From: DASZZV01 sp035544835
GTDB lineage: Bacteria; Acidobacteriota; Thermoanaerobaculia; Gp7-AA8
DNA length: 35,670 nt
NCBI GenBank assembly: GCA_035544835.1
Contig: DASZZV010000237.1
Span: 1 to 35,670, forward strand
Direction of reading: 5' to 3'
Positions 8,505 to 16,193 of this stretch are shown in pieces; position 1 is the stretch's first letter, and each line of letters opens with the position of its first letter. A model generated the notes under the pieces. That model saw nothing but the letters and a program-made list of their open reading frames with translations. It had not been told where the DNA came from and did not search any database. The position numbers and the translations under genes were made by a program.

Positions 8505-9530
8505 TCAGCCCTCAAGCTTAGCAAGCATCAGCTCTTCCAGAAAGGTGCGGAATGGAATACCGGCCGCATCGAGCGCTTTCCGGAAACCGCTCCCTGGACC
8601 GATGTCGGGGTTCGCGTTCACGTCAAGTACCCGCATCTGCCCGTCTGGCCCCTGACGAAAGTCGAGACGACAGTAGCCATTCACGTCGAGGAGTGAGGCC
8701 ACGCGAAGAGACGTCTGTCGAAGCTCAGCCTTCTCCGAGGCGGTGATGTCGGCCGGCGTCCGGCTGATCGTTGACAGATCCTCGGCCGAACCGCTGGCCC
8801 ACTTCGCAGCGAAGCCGACTACTCTCTCATTGGGCTTCAGCGACTCATCAAAAACGACCTCACCGGGCGGCAGAGCAATCATCCCCGATGGCCCTTGATA
8901 GATGGCTTGATTCAATTCCGGCCCGTCGATGAACTCCTCGACGATGGCGGCCTGCCGATAGCGCTCATGAATCCACCGGCACCTCTGCTCCGCCTCGGCC
9001 GGCGACCAGACCACGGAAGCGGAATCGACCCCGACTCCGCCGTCTTCACTCTCCGGCTTCACGATGAGAGCTCCAGCTCCAGCTTTGAAAAGTTTTTCCA
9101 GATCGGCAACGGCATCGGCTTGTTCGAAAGTCAGGCCCCGAGGAGTCGGAATGCCTGCTGCAATGAGCAGCCGCTTGATCAGCCCCTTTCGTTGAGTGAG
9201 CTGCAGGGTCAGGGACTCACAGCCGGTGTACGGAATCCCGAGCATCTCCAGCAGGAGGGCAAAGTTCCCCTCCCATCGCGGGCGGCCCAGCAGTCCTTCA
9301 CACAGGTTGAAGACAATCTCCGGTCGATTCGTTCGCAGCGAGTGCAGGGCCTCGTCGAGCGAGTCCCGAATCGAAATGAGCGAGCATTCATGATGATTGG
9401 AAAGAGTCTCGAGAACATCGCGGGCCGAATCGGCTACCTCCGCTTCGCCCCGCAGCTCGATCGAGGAGAGATGCGCCTTCAGGTGAGCGTCGTCGTTGTA
9501 GACGATGGCGACCCGCCGAGAACGTGTCAC
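8505..9530 (-). CDS. D-Ala-D-Ala-ligase-like ATP-grasp enzyme (second of a tandem pair)
   Basis: 341 residues from a GTG start at 9530, whose bases overlap the upstream stop as GTGA. A longer frame reaching 9593 lies inside the neighbouring gene. The chain begins RRVAIVYNDD, contains VFNLCEGLLGRPRWEG, then the ATP-grasp strand ALIVKPESEDGGVGV, a hinge strand AIVEEFIDG, and ends with the metal-binding YCRLDFR and RVLDVNANPDIG. These are the normal elements of Ddl-type carboxylate-amine ligases. Unlike housekeeping Ddl it is not in a mur/fts cluster. It is coupled to a paralogue and lies downstream of kamA. The likely reaction is ATP-dependent amide bond formation between two amino-acid-like substrates, identity unknown. 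Its sequence is clearly diverged from its partner, so the two probably have different substrates. Confidence 0.9.
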   Translation of the reverse strand: MTRSRRVAIVYNDDAHLKAHLSSIELRGEAEVADSARDVLETLSNHHECSLISIRDSLDEALHSLRTNRPEIVFNLCEGLLGRPRWEGNFALLLEMLGIPYTGCESLTLQLTQRKGLIKRLLIAAGIPTPRGLTFEQADAVADLEKLFKAGAGALIVKPESEDGGVGVDSASVVWSPAEAEQRCRWIHERYRQAAIVEEFIDGPELNQAIYQGPSGMIALPPGEVVFDESLKPNERVVGFAAKWASGSAEDLSTISRTPADITASEKAELRQTSLRVASLLDVNGYCRLDFRQGPDGQMRVLDVNANPDIGPGSGFRKALDAAGIPFRTFLEELMLAKLEG

Positions 9531-10537
9531 TGGCCGGCCCAGCGACGGATCGCCGCGGCGAGCACCGACCCGATCAGTTCGTCGTACGTCCATCCATGGC
9601 CACTCGCCAGGATGATCAGATCACTCGTGCTCGGATTCATGCCGGGGAGAGGATTCACCTCGATGAAAGCGGGGCGATCGTCGCGATCGAAACGGATATC
9701 GACCCGGGAGACGTCGCGACAGCCAAAGACACGGTGAACATCGAGCGCGACCTGCTCGACCGCAGCGCGCCGCACCGGATCGAGTTGGCCACTCATGATG
9801 TAGTCGACACGTTGACGAAATTCGCGCTTCACATCCAGTGAGTAGACAAAAGGCCGGTCGCCGGGACCTTTCGGAACCACCTGCATCGTCCCGACCACGT
9901 GAGCCTCAGCGCCATTACCGATGACGCCGACCGTGAATTCGTCGCCGGAGAGAAACTCCTCGATGAGGACACTCCCCGGATAGTCCTGAAGGAGACTCAT
10001 CGTCAGGCTGTGCAGATCCTCCCAACCCTCGACGACGGAACGGTCGCGAATCCCCATCGACGACCCTTCCGCAGCCGGCTTGGCGAACAGCGGAAGACGA
10101 AGAGCATGCGCCTGCTCGAGATCTTCGATCTTCGACACGGTGACAAACGGTGCAATGGGGATTCCGTGGCTGGCGGCGACTCTCTTGGCCAACGCCTTGT
10201 CGAGCGTGAGGCCGAGAGTCAGAGCGTCCGAGCCGGTATGGGGGATTCGAAGCATTTCCAGAACGGCCGGCACCTGCGCCTCGCGCCCCCGCCCCCCGAT
10301 GCCTTCGGCAAGATTGAAGACGCCTTCAATCGGCTGGCCGTTTCTCTTCGCCTCGGCCATCCCATCGAGCATGGCCGTTCCCCACCCCAGTCGCGTGACC
10401 CGATGTCCGCGGCCGCGAATGACTTGCTCGAGGGCGGCGATCGTCTCTTCGGAGTCGAACTCCTCGAACCGATCCTCGGGATCGTTGTCGGTGACTCGTG
10501 CGTCGCTTTTGAGATTGAAGGTAAGACCGATGTGCAT
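9527..10537 (-). CDS. D-Ala-D-Ala-ligase-like ATP-grasp enzyme (first of a tandem pair)
   Basis: 336-residue cytosolic ATP-grasp ligase. N-terminal domain with MHIGLTFNLKSD; VFNLAEGIGGRGREAQVPAV around residues 73-92, corresponding to the substrate-side loop of Ddl enzymes; then LDKALAKRV; the ATP strand LFAKPAAEGSSMGI; VLIEEFLSGDEFTVGV; and the magnesium-ligand strands SRVDIRFD and FIEVNPLPGMNP. All core elements look intact, so it should be active. It precedes its paralogue with a 4-base overlap (GTGA). It follows kamA by about 190 bases holding a GATCC-type inverted repeat. PGAP-like naming would be D-alanine-D-alanine ligase, but the context argues for a specialised amino acid ligase. I see no Shine-Dalgarno sequence at the ATG. 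Confidence 0.9.
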   Translation of the reverse strand: MHIGLTFNLKSDARVTDNDPEDRFEEFDSEETIAALEQVIRGRGHRVTRLGWGTAMLDGMAEAKRNGQPIEGVFNLAEGIGGRGREAQVPAVLEMLRIPHTGSDALTLGLTLDKALAKRVAASHGIPIAPFVTVSKIEDLEQAHALRLPLFAKPAAEGSSMGIRDRSVVEGWEDLHSLTMSLLQDYPGSVLIEEFLSGDEFTVGVIGNGAEAHVVGTMQVVPKGPGDRPFVYSLDVKREFRQRVDYIMSGQLDPVRRAAVEQVALDVHRVFGCRDVSRVDIRFDRDDRPAFIEVNPLPGMNPSTSDLIILASGHGWTYDELIGSVLAAAIRRWAGQ

Positions 10538-10598
10538 GAGGAGTAATTTTCAACGCGTGGCGCGAATGACGACGCATCCGGATGCGCCAGAACCTTGC

Positions 10599-10736
10599 CA
10601 TCCTGAGCGAAGCGAAGGATCTTTGGTGACATCGCCATGGCGTAAATTGACGAACCCGCGCGTGTCACCAAAGATCCTTCGGTCGCACTCACTTTTTTTC
10701 TGATCCTCGGTTTCGCCCGTGCTCCCTCAGGATGAC
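10599..10736. repeat. GATCC-type broken palindrome that runs into the end of kamA
   Basis: CATCCTGAGCGAAGCGAAGG continues into ATCTTTGGTGACA (10599-10631) and pairs with TGTCACCAAAGATCCTTCGG (10663-10682). An outer arm CTCAGGATGACA lies at 10727-10738. The same ATCTTTGGTGACA palindrome occurs at 17107-17187. The outer arm overlaps the last codons of kamA (minus strand TTG-TCA-TCC-TGA). Confidence 0.85.
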
Positions 10737-12076
10737 AAATTTTTCTTTTCTACAGCCTGGGGCTCGAAGCGGTCCGTGGTCTTGTTCAGAAGCTGGGCGA
10801 TGCCGCGCTCCGGCTTGTGCTCGCGATCCTCACATCGTCCACAGGCATGCGGCGCGCGCGGCACGTCGTCGTAACGGCCCACCACCCCTTCGAAGTTCCG
10901 GTAGACGATGGAGTCACCGTAATTACCCAGAACATAGTTGGGCATCAGCGGCACCTTGCCGCCGCCGCCCGGCGCGTCCAGGACGAACTGCGGAATCGCA
11001 AGGCCGGAGGTATGGCCTCGCAGAAACTCCATGATCTCCATACCTTCGCCGATGGAGGTGCGGAAATGTTCGGCCCCGACAACCTGGTCGCAGAGGTAGA
11101 GGTAGTAGGGGCGGACGCGGATCTTCATCAACCCCTGCACCAGGTCGCGCATCGTGTAAGGACAGTTGTTCACGCCCTTGAGGAGCACGGCCTGGTTGTT
11201 CACCGGGATCCCGGCGCGGAGAAGCCGGTCGCATGCAGCGGCCGCTTCGGGAGTGATCTCGTTGGGGTGATTGAAGTGGGTGTTGATCCAGATTGGATGG
11301 AATCTCTCCAGAAGGTCGGTCATCTCCTTGTCGATCCGCTGCGGGAGAAACACCGGCACGCGCGACCCGAACCGGATGATCTCCACATGCGGAATGGCGC
11401 GAAGTCCCGAGAGAATCTTCTCGAGATAGTTGAGCGACAGCGAAAGGGGATCGCCGCCGGAGACGATGACGTCGCGGATCTCGGGATGCGCGGCCACGTA
11501 TTCGATCATCAGCTCGATCTTCCGCATGCCGGTCGTACCACCCTCATCGATCCACTTGCGCTTGCGGGTGCAGTAGCGGCAATAGAGCGGGCAGTACGAA
11601 GTCACGAGAAAGAGGCAGCGGTCAGGGTAACGATGAATGATCCCGGTTACGGGGGAGTCGCCTTCTTCGTCGAGCGGATCGAGGACTAGCTCGCCCGGGT
11701 TGATCAGCTCGTCGACGGCCGGAACCGACTGCAGCCGCAGCGGGTCTTTGGGATCGTCGAAATCGATCAGACAGAGATAGTAGGGAGTGATGGCGGTGCG
11801 GTAGAGGTCGTGAACCTCCTCGAGCTTGGCGTTGGTGAACTCGTCCATTTGAAAGAGTCTGGCCAGCTGCTCGAGTGACTGCACGCGGTTCTTCTGCTGC
11901 CAGCGCCAGTCGTTCCATTCGGCGTCGGTGACGGCGGGATACAGTCGCGCGCGATTGGCGGCGTACGTTGCGAGATGATTTTTTGGGGAAGGAGGGAGAG
12001 ATTCTACGGAGGGGGACGCGAGTTCGGGCGCCGGTCGGGAGGGAGGCTCTTCAGACATCGGAACGGCTGAGCTCAT
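10727..12076 (-). CDS. kamA: Lysine 2,3-aminomutase-type radical SAM enzyme
   Basis: Interconverts alpha-lysine and beta-lysine using SAM, PLP and a [4Fe-4S] cluster. 449 residues. The radical-SAM cysteines are Cys162, Cys166 and Cys169 in CPLYCRYCTRKR; SGGDP (206-210) follows. The PLP lysine is Lys374 in DAPGGGGK. Asp330 and Asp367 match the two aspartates that hold the lysine epsilon-amine in clostridial LAM, supporting lysine as substrate. A terminal CGRC motif (412-415) fits the zinc site of full-length LAM; EpmB-type enzymes are shorter. Residues 1-32 are a Pro/Ser-rich extension. The ATG has AAAGGA upstream with 10 bases spacing; a second Met at residue 7 is an alternative. The last codons LSS-stop come from an intergenic repeat. 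The next genes are two ATP-grasp ligases, suggesting further use of beta-lysine; no AblB-type acetyltransferase is evident. Confidence 0.95.
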   Translation of the reverse strand: MSSAVPMSEEPPSRPAPELASPSVESLPPSPKNHLATYAANRARLYPAVTDAEWNDWRWQQKNRVQSLEQLARLFQMDEFTNAKLEEVHDLYRTAITPYYLCLIDFDDPKDPLRLQSVPAVDELINPGELVLDPLDEEGDSPVTGIIHRYPDRCLFLVTSYCPLYCRYCTRKRKWIDEGGTTGMRKIELMIEYVAAHPEIRDVIVSGGDPLSLSLNYLEKILSGLRAIPHVEIIRFGSRVPVFLPQRIDKEMTDLLERFHPIWINTHFNHPNEITPEAAAACDRLLRAGIPVNNQAVLLKGVNNCPYTMRDLVQGLMKIRVRPYYLYLCDQVVGAEHFRTSIGEGMEIMEFLRGHTSGLAIPQFVLDAPGGGGKVPLMPNYVLGNYGDSIVYRNFEGVVGRYDDVPRAPHACGRCEDREHKPERGIAQLLNKTTDRFEPQAVEKKNLSS

Positions 12077-12277
12077 GAAAACGTGGTCCTTTCCTATCTA
12101 CTAGGTATCTTGCGATGTTGAATGAGCGACGGCCCGGGACGGAAGTCGCCGTCCGGCTGCAGCCATCGCGGTTCGTGTTGTCTGCGTATCATCATGTCGA
12201 AGTAACCAAGCTATACAAATTCTATTCCGGTACAGAAATGAACGCTAGAAAACTTTCACCTTTTTCTTGCGTCCGGA

Positions 12278-13552
12278 TCAACTGATCCTGGCGATGGGAT
12301 CGGCCGCCCGCCCCGAGGAGAAGCCGGAAAACTGGTAGATCTGTTCCTTCGGAACCCAGGCCACGAAGCGGAGATGATGATCACTCGCGGCCTGATGGTA
12401 GATCTCACCAACCTCGTGGAGACGGGCAATGACTTTCGATTCGTCGAGCGGGATCTCGAGGTGCAGCACTTCCCCTTCGGCCAGCACGCGATCGTGAATC
12501 ATCCTGACCAACGCCTCGATACCGGCACCCGTTAGTGATGAGATCGTGACGCTCGAATGCTGGCGCGGCTGCCGGCGCCGCTCGACGTCGAGGTCAGCTT
12601 TGTTGTAAACCTCGATGATCCGCTCCGGCGGAACCCCCAGCTCCTTGAGGACCTCGTTGGCCACCTCGAGCTGTTCTTCCATGTGGGGGTGGGTGAGGTT
12701 GATCACGTGCAGCACCAGATCGGCCGATGCCGCCTCTTCCATCGTGGAGCGGAATGAAGCCACGAGATGGTGAGGAAGTTTTCGGATGAAGCCGACCGTG
12801 TCGATGATCACGGTCGGTCGCGGCATCTCGAAAAAAGACTTCTGCAGTTTGGCGTCGAGGGTGGCGAAGAGCTTATCGACCGCCTCGGCCGAGCCTTTGG
12901 TGAGCTGATTGAATAGAGTCGATTTTCCGGCGTTCGTATAACCGACCAGAGCCACCGTGAAGACGTCGTGCCGCCCCTTGCGCTGCGTCTCCCGATTCTT
13001 TTCGATCTTCGCCAGGTCCTCTTTCAACCGGGCGATACGTGTGCGGGTCATGCGCCGATCGAGCTCGAGTTGCGTTTCGCCCACTCCACGGCTGCCGATG
13101 CCACCGGCCTGCCGGGACAGATGCGACCACTGCCGGGTCAGCCGCGGCAGCAGGTAGTTGAGCTGCGCCAGCTCGACCTGGGTCCGAGACTCCTTGCTGC
13201 GCGCCTGGCGCGCGAAGATGTCGAGGATCAAGGCACTGCGGTCGATGACCTCAGTCCCGATGATCTCCTGGAGGTTTCGTGCCTGCGCGGGGGAGAGGTC
13301 ATCGTCGAAGATGACCAGGTTCGCCGTCAGCTCAGCGACGATCTTCTTCACTTCCTCGGCTTTACCTTTGCCGATGAATGTCGCCGCATCGCGGGACTTG
13401 CGCTCCTGAAAGACTTTCCGGACCACGATGCCACCAGCGGTCTCAACAAGCTTTTCCAGCTCGTAGAGATGTTCTTCCGCGGTGCTCCGCGAAATGTCGG
13501 GAAGGATCAATCCGACGACGACTACTTTTTCAGGGGTTGAAGGTCGGCCCAA
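12278..13552 (-). CDS. hflX: Ribosome-associated GTPase HflX
   Basis: HflX binds the 50S ribosomal subunit and can split stalled or stressed 70S ribosomes using GTP. 424 residues: the N-terminal domain holds FIGKGKAEEV (59-68), IFDDDLSPAQARNLQ (81-95) and GGIGSRGVGETQLELDRR (150-167). Then comes a coiled linker and the GTPase domain with G1 GYTNAGKST (204-212), G3 DTVGF (251-255), G4 NKAD (317-320) and G5 SSLTG, followed by a short C-terminal domain. The only start that keeps the whole N-terminal domain is TTG at 13552, and no good Shine-Dalgarno sequence is visible. The gene is not next to hfq as in enterobacteria. About 200 bases without a recognisable gene separate it from kamA. Confidence 0.96.
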   Translation of the reverse strand: MGRPSTPEKVVVVGLILPDISRSTAEEHLYELEKLVETAGGIVVRKVFQERKSRDAATFIGKGKAEEVKKIVAELTANLVIFDDDLSPAQARNLQEIIGTEVIDRSALILDIFARQARSKESRTQVELAQLNYLLPRLTRQWSHLSRQAGGIGSRGVGETQLELDRRMTRTRIARLKEDLAKIEKNRETQRKGRHDVFTVALVGYTNAGKSTLFNQLTKGSAEAVDKLFATLDAKLQKSFFEMPRPTVIIDTVGFIRKLPHHLVASFRSTMEEAASADLVLHVINLTHPHMEEQLEVANEVLKELGVPPERIIEVYNKADLDVERRRQPRQHSSVTISSLTGAGIEALVRMIHDRVLAEGEVLHLEIPLDESKVIARLHEVGEIYHQAASDHHLRFVAWVPKEQIYQFSGFSSGRAADPIARIS

Positions 13553-13633
13553 CTAGTGTCTCCGGTTATTCACTATACAAGATGCAAACCACCTCAGACA
13601 GAGAAGGAAGGGGATTTTCGGTGACTCTTGGAT

Positions 13634-13866
13634 CCCAGCGCGCGAAGGCGCGCGGCAGACCTGTAGCACCGGGCGTGAGCCCGGTGAACCGCGGAGACGT
13701 ACGACAGGAATGCTTTCAAACTCCTCAGCCCGCGAAGGCGGGCGACAGATCGCGGCTCACAGCCTGTGCCGCCCGCCTTCGCGGGCTCATGAGTGGAAAG
13801 GGGTGCATCACAACACCGGGCTGACGCCCGGTGCTAGAGGTCTGCCGCGCGCCTTCGCGCGCTGGG
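13634..13866. repeat. Nested inverted repeats between hflX and waaA
   Basis: Outer arms 13634-13686 and 13814-13866 (53 bases each) pair: CCCAGCGCGCGAAGGCGCGC against GCGCGCCTTCGCGCGCTGGG, then the CACCGGGC / GCCCGGTG part. An inner pair (about 13725-13747 and 13764-13789) is built on AGCCCGCGAAGGCGGGC. The gap 13553-13945 between these divergent genes holds little else. I see no gene and no convincing promoter in the remaining ~80 bases on either side. Confidence 0.9.
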
Positions 13867-13945
13867 TGAGGACTTCGATCCATGGTTTGGCGCTTTCGTC
13901 CTCCGTCGTTCTCTTTTTCCCCTTTCCTCTACGTACAATGCGCCC

Positions 13946-15211
13946 ATGTTTTTCCTCTACGAGGTCTGCCTGTACCTCGTGTTTTTTCTGGCGCTCCCCT
14001 TTTATCTGTTTGCGGGACTGAGTCGCGGAAAGTATCTGGCCAGCTTCCGGCAGCGGTTGGGGGTCGGACTCGAGCCGGCGGGACGGAGGGATGTCTGGGT
14101 GCAGGCCGTATCGGTGGGAGAGGTGATGATCGCCCACACGCTGGTCGACCGGATGCGTCTGGCTCGACCCGACCTTTCCTTCGTAATCACGACGACTACG
14201 GCAACCGGTCAGGAGCTGGCCCGCAAGCAGTTCCCCGAGGATCCGGTCCGCTACTTTCCTTTTGATTTTTCCTTTGCCTTGAAACGCTTTCTCGATTGTT
14301 TTGAGCCTCGCCTGTACCTCACCGTCGAAACCGAGATCTGGCCGAATGCCGTGCGCTGCGCGGCATCCCGAGGAGTTCGGGTTGCCCTGGCAAATGGCCG
14401 GATTTCGGATCGGTCGTTTCCGCGCTATCGGCGGGCGCGCTTCTTTCTGTCTCGCGTTCTCAGTCTGTACGACTCACTCATCGTTCGCGAGCAGCAGGAT
14501 GTGGAGCGGCTCATCGCCATCGGGGCCAGACCCGAGCGTCTTCACGTGGCCGGAAATCTCAAATTCGACTTCGAGCCCGATGGGCGCCCGCTGCCGATCG
14601 CCGGTGCCATTGCCGGCCTGGCTGATGGTCGCCCCATCTTCGTGCTTGGATCTACAGTAGAGGGCGAAGATGAGCAGCTTGTCTCGATTCTTCCCGACCT
14701 CTTCAGCCTCGGTTACTTCATCGTGATGGCACCCAGAAAACCGGAGCGCTTTTCGATCGTTGCCGATCTTCTCGGCCGGCAGGGGACAGCTTTCGTGCGC
14801 CGTTCGTCGATGACGGCCCCGCTCGAAGCCTCGACCAGTCCAGTTCGGACCGATGCGCTGCTCGTCGATTCGATCGGCGAGCTGGCCCGTGTTTACGCTC
14901 TGGCGCGCTGCTGCTTCATCGGCGGAAGCCTCGTGGCGCGCGGAGGCCATAACCCGATTGAAGCCGCCGCGGTCGGGACACCGGTATCGTTTGGTCCGCA
15001 CATGGAGAACTTCGCCGACATCGCCTCTGTTTTCCTTTCTGATGGCGGCGCAGTGGAGGTTCTGAGACCTGACGCTTTGGTCGCGTTCGGACGGCTCATG
15101 CGGGACGACGCCGAGCACGATCGAAGAGCGACGCTGGCCCGTGGTTGTGTGGAGCGAAACCGAGGAGCGGCGGCACGTGCTGCTGCATCACTTCTGGAGC
15201 TGCTGCGATGA
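13946..15211 (+). CDS. waaA: 3-deoxy-D-manno-octulosonic acid (Kdo) transferase
   Basis: Transfers Kdo from CMP-Kdo to the lipid A precursor at the cytoplasmic face of the inner membrane. 421 residues. An N-terminal hydrophobic anchor (about residues 1-25) precedes the GT-B fold. The segment WVQAVSVGE places the expected catalytic glutamate at Glu59. Further family motifs are ETEIWPN, LANGRISDRSF, GNLKFD and APRKPER, and in the C-terminal domain FIGGSL, GGHNPIEAAA and GPHMENF. Whether it adds one or more Kdo units cannot be read from sequence. Its stop overlaps the lpxK start (ATGA), and lpxK is followed by an acyltransferase, forming a lipid A assembly operon. It is direct evidence for an outer membrane with Kdo-lipid A. 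Confidence 0.96.
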   Translation: MFFLYEVCLYLVFFLALPFYLFAGLSRGKYLASFRQRLGVGLEPAGRRDVWVQAVSVGEVMIAHTLVDRMRLARPDLSFVITTTTATGQELARKQFPEDPVRYFPFDFSFALKRFLDCFEPRLYLTVETEIWPNAVRCAASRGVRVALANGRISDRSFPRYRRARFFLSRVLSLYDSLIVREQQDVERLIAIGARPERLHVAGNLKFDFEPDGRPLPIAGAIAGLADGRPIFVLGSTVEGEDEQLVSILPDLFSLGYFIVMAPRKPERFSIVADLLGRQGTAFVRRSSMTAPLEASTSPVRTDALLVDSIGELARVYALARCCFIGGSLVARGGHNPIEAAAVGTPVSFGPHMENFADIASVFLSDGGAVEVLRPDALVAFGRLMRDDAEHDRRATLARGCVERNRGAAARAAASLLELLR

Positions 15212-16158
15212 GCGACGCGCTGAAGCCGGTCGAGCTTTCCTATCGCGGTCTGAATCGGCTCCGGCGCAGCCTCTACTCGCGTGGAATCCTCAAGCCGCGG
15301 CATCTTTCGCGGCCGGTCGTGTCGATCGGCAACCTGTCGATGGGGGGCAGCGGAAAGACGCCGACCACCATCACCATAGCCCGACGACTTCAGCAGGACG
15401 GATATCGCGTCACCGTACTGAGCCGAGGATATGGAAGATCGAGCGGCGAGATTGGAATCGTCAAGGGTGAGGACGTCGAGCGATTCGGTGACGAGCCGGT
15501 TCTGATGGCCTCGAAGATCTTCCCCGCTCCAGTCGTGGTCGGGGCCGACCGGCTTCGCGCCGGAGAGTGGTTTCTGGGACAGGGAGACTGCGACCTTTTT
15601 CTTCTCGATGACGGATTCCAGCACCTGCAGCTGTACCGCGACGTCGATATCGTAATCGTCGATCGCGAGGCGCGCTGGTTACGCGAAGGAGTGGCGGCAC
15701 TCGAGGATGCCGATCTGGTTCTCTATCGTGAGCAGCCGCCCCTCTCCGACGGTTCGTCCTTTGTGGCCACCCTTCGACCCTCCGCCTGCCGCATCGGCTC
15801 CAGCCCTCTTTCTCTCGAGCTCCTGAAGGGAAAAAAGCTGCTCGCTTTTTCCGGACTGGCCAACAACCGACGCTTTTTCGATTCGCTCGCGGTTCTCGGT
15901 GCCGAGCTCGTGGCAACGCGAGGCTTTAGCGATCACCACCACTTCACAGGGTCGGAGATGGCAGAGCTGAACGAGCTGCGGATGAAATCGGGTGCCGAGC
16001 TGGCCATCACGACGGAGAAGGACTTCGTCAAGATCCAGGATCCTTCCCTGGCAGTGCTCGAGGTGGAGATGTCGATCGATCCTGCTGAGATTTTTATCGG
16101 CCGGTTATACGATCTCCTTGCCGCAGCCGGCCTGCCGGTCAAACGAGGAACATTCTGA
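15208..16158 (+). CDS. lpxK: Tetraacyldisaccharide 4'-kinase
   Basis: Phosphorylates the 4' position of the lipid A disaccharide to give lipid IVA; membrane-associated P-loop kinase. 316 residues from the ATG at 15208, chosen because it overlaps the waaA stop (ATGA) and gives the typical short N-terminal helix. The frame is open a further 63 bases inside waaA. The Walker A region is GNLSMGGSGKTP (41-52), followed by VLSRGYGR and the family signature LDDGFQHLQLYRD near the middle. The C-terminal part contains SDHHHFTGSEM and TTEKDFVK, both typical of LpxK. Substrate flows from LpxB products (not in this window) through LpxK to WaaA and the late acyltransferase encoded next. Confidence 0.96.
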   Translation: MSDALKPVELSYRGLNRLRRSLYSRGILKPRHLSRPVVSIGNLSMGGSGKTPTTITIARRLQQDGYRVTVLSRGYGRSSGEIGIVKGEDVERFGDEPVLMASKIFPAPVVVGADRLRAGEWFLGQGDCDLFLLDDGFQHLQLYRDVDIVIVDREARWLREGVAALEDADLVLYREQPPLSDGSSFVATLRPSACRIGSSPLSLELLKGKKLLAFSGLANNRRFFDSLAVLGAELVATRGFSDHHHFTGSEMAELNELRMKSGAELAITTEKDFVKIQDPSLAVLEVEMSIDPAEIFIGRLYDLLAAAGLPVKRGTF

Positions 16159-16193
16159 GCCCAACGAAGAAAGCAAAACGTACCAAGCCGCCT

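Noticed and set aside
9531..9593. Extended start of the second ATP-grasp gene
   Set aside because: It overlaps the coding end of its neighbour. The GTG at 9530 overlapping the stop fits the fold start.
9527..10537. Housekeeping D-alanine-D-alanine ligase
   Set aside because: The core fold matches, but there are two diverged copies coupled together beside kamA rather than a single copy with cell-wall genes. The substrate is left open.
12241..12290. Terminator of hflX formed by GGATCAGTTGATCC
   Set aside because: The stem is only six base pairs, includes the stop codon and has no T-tract directly after it.
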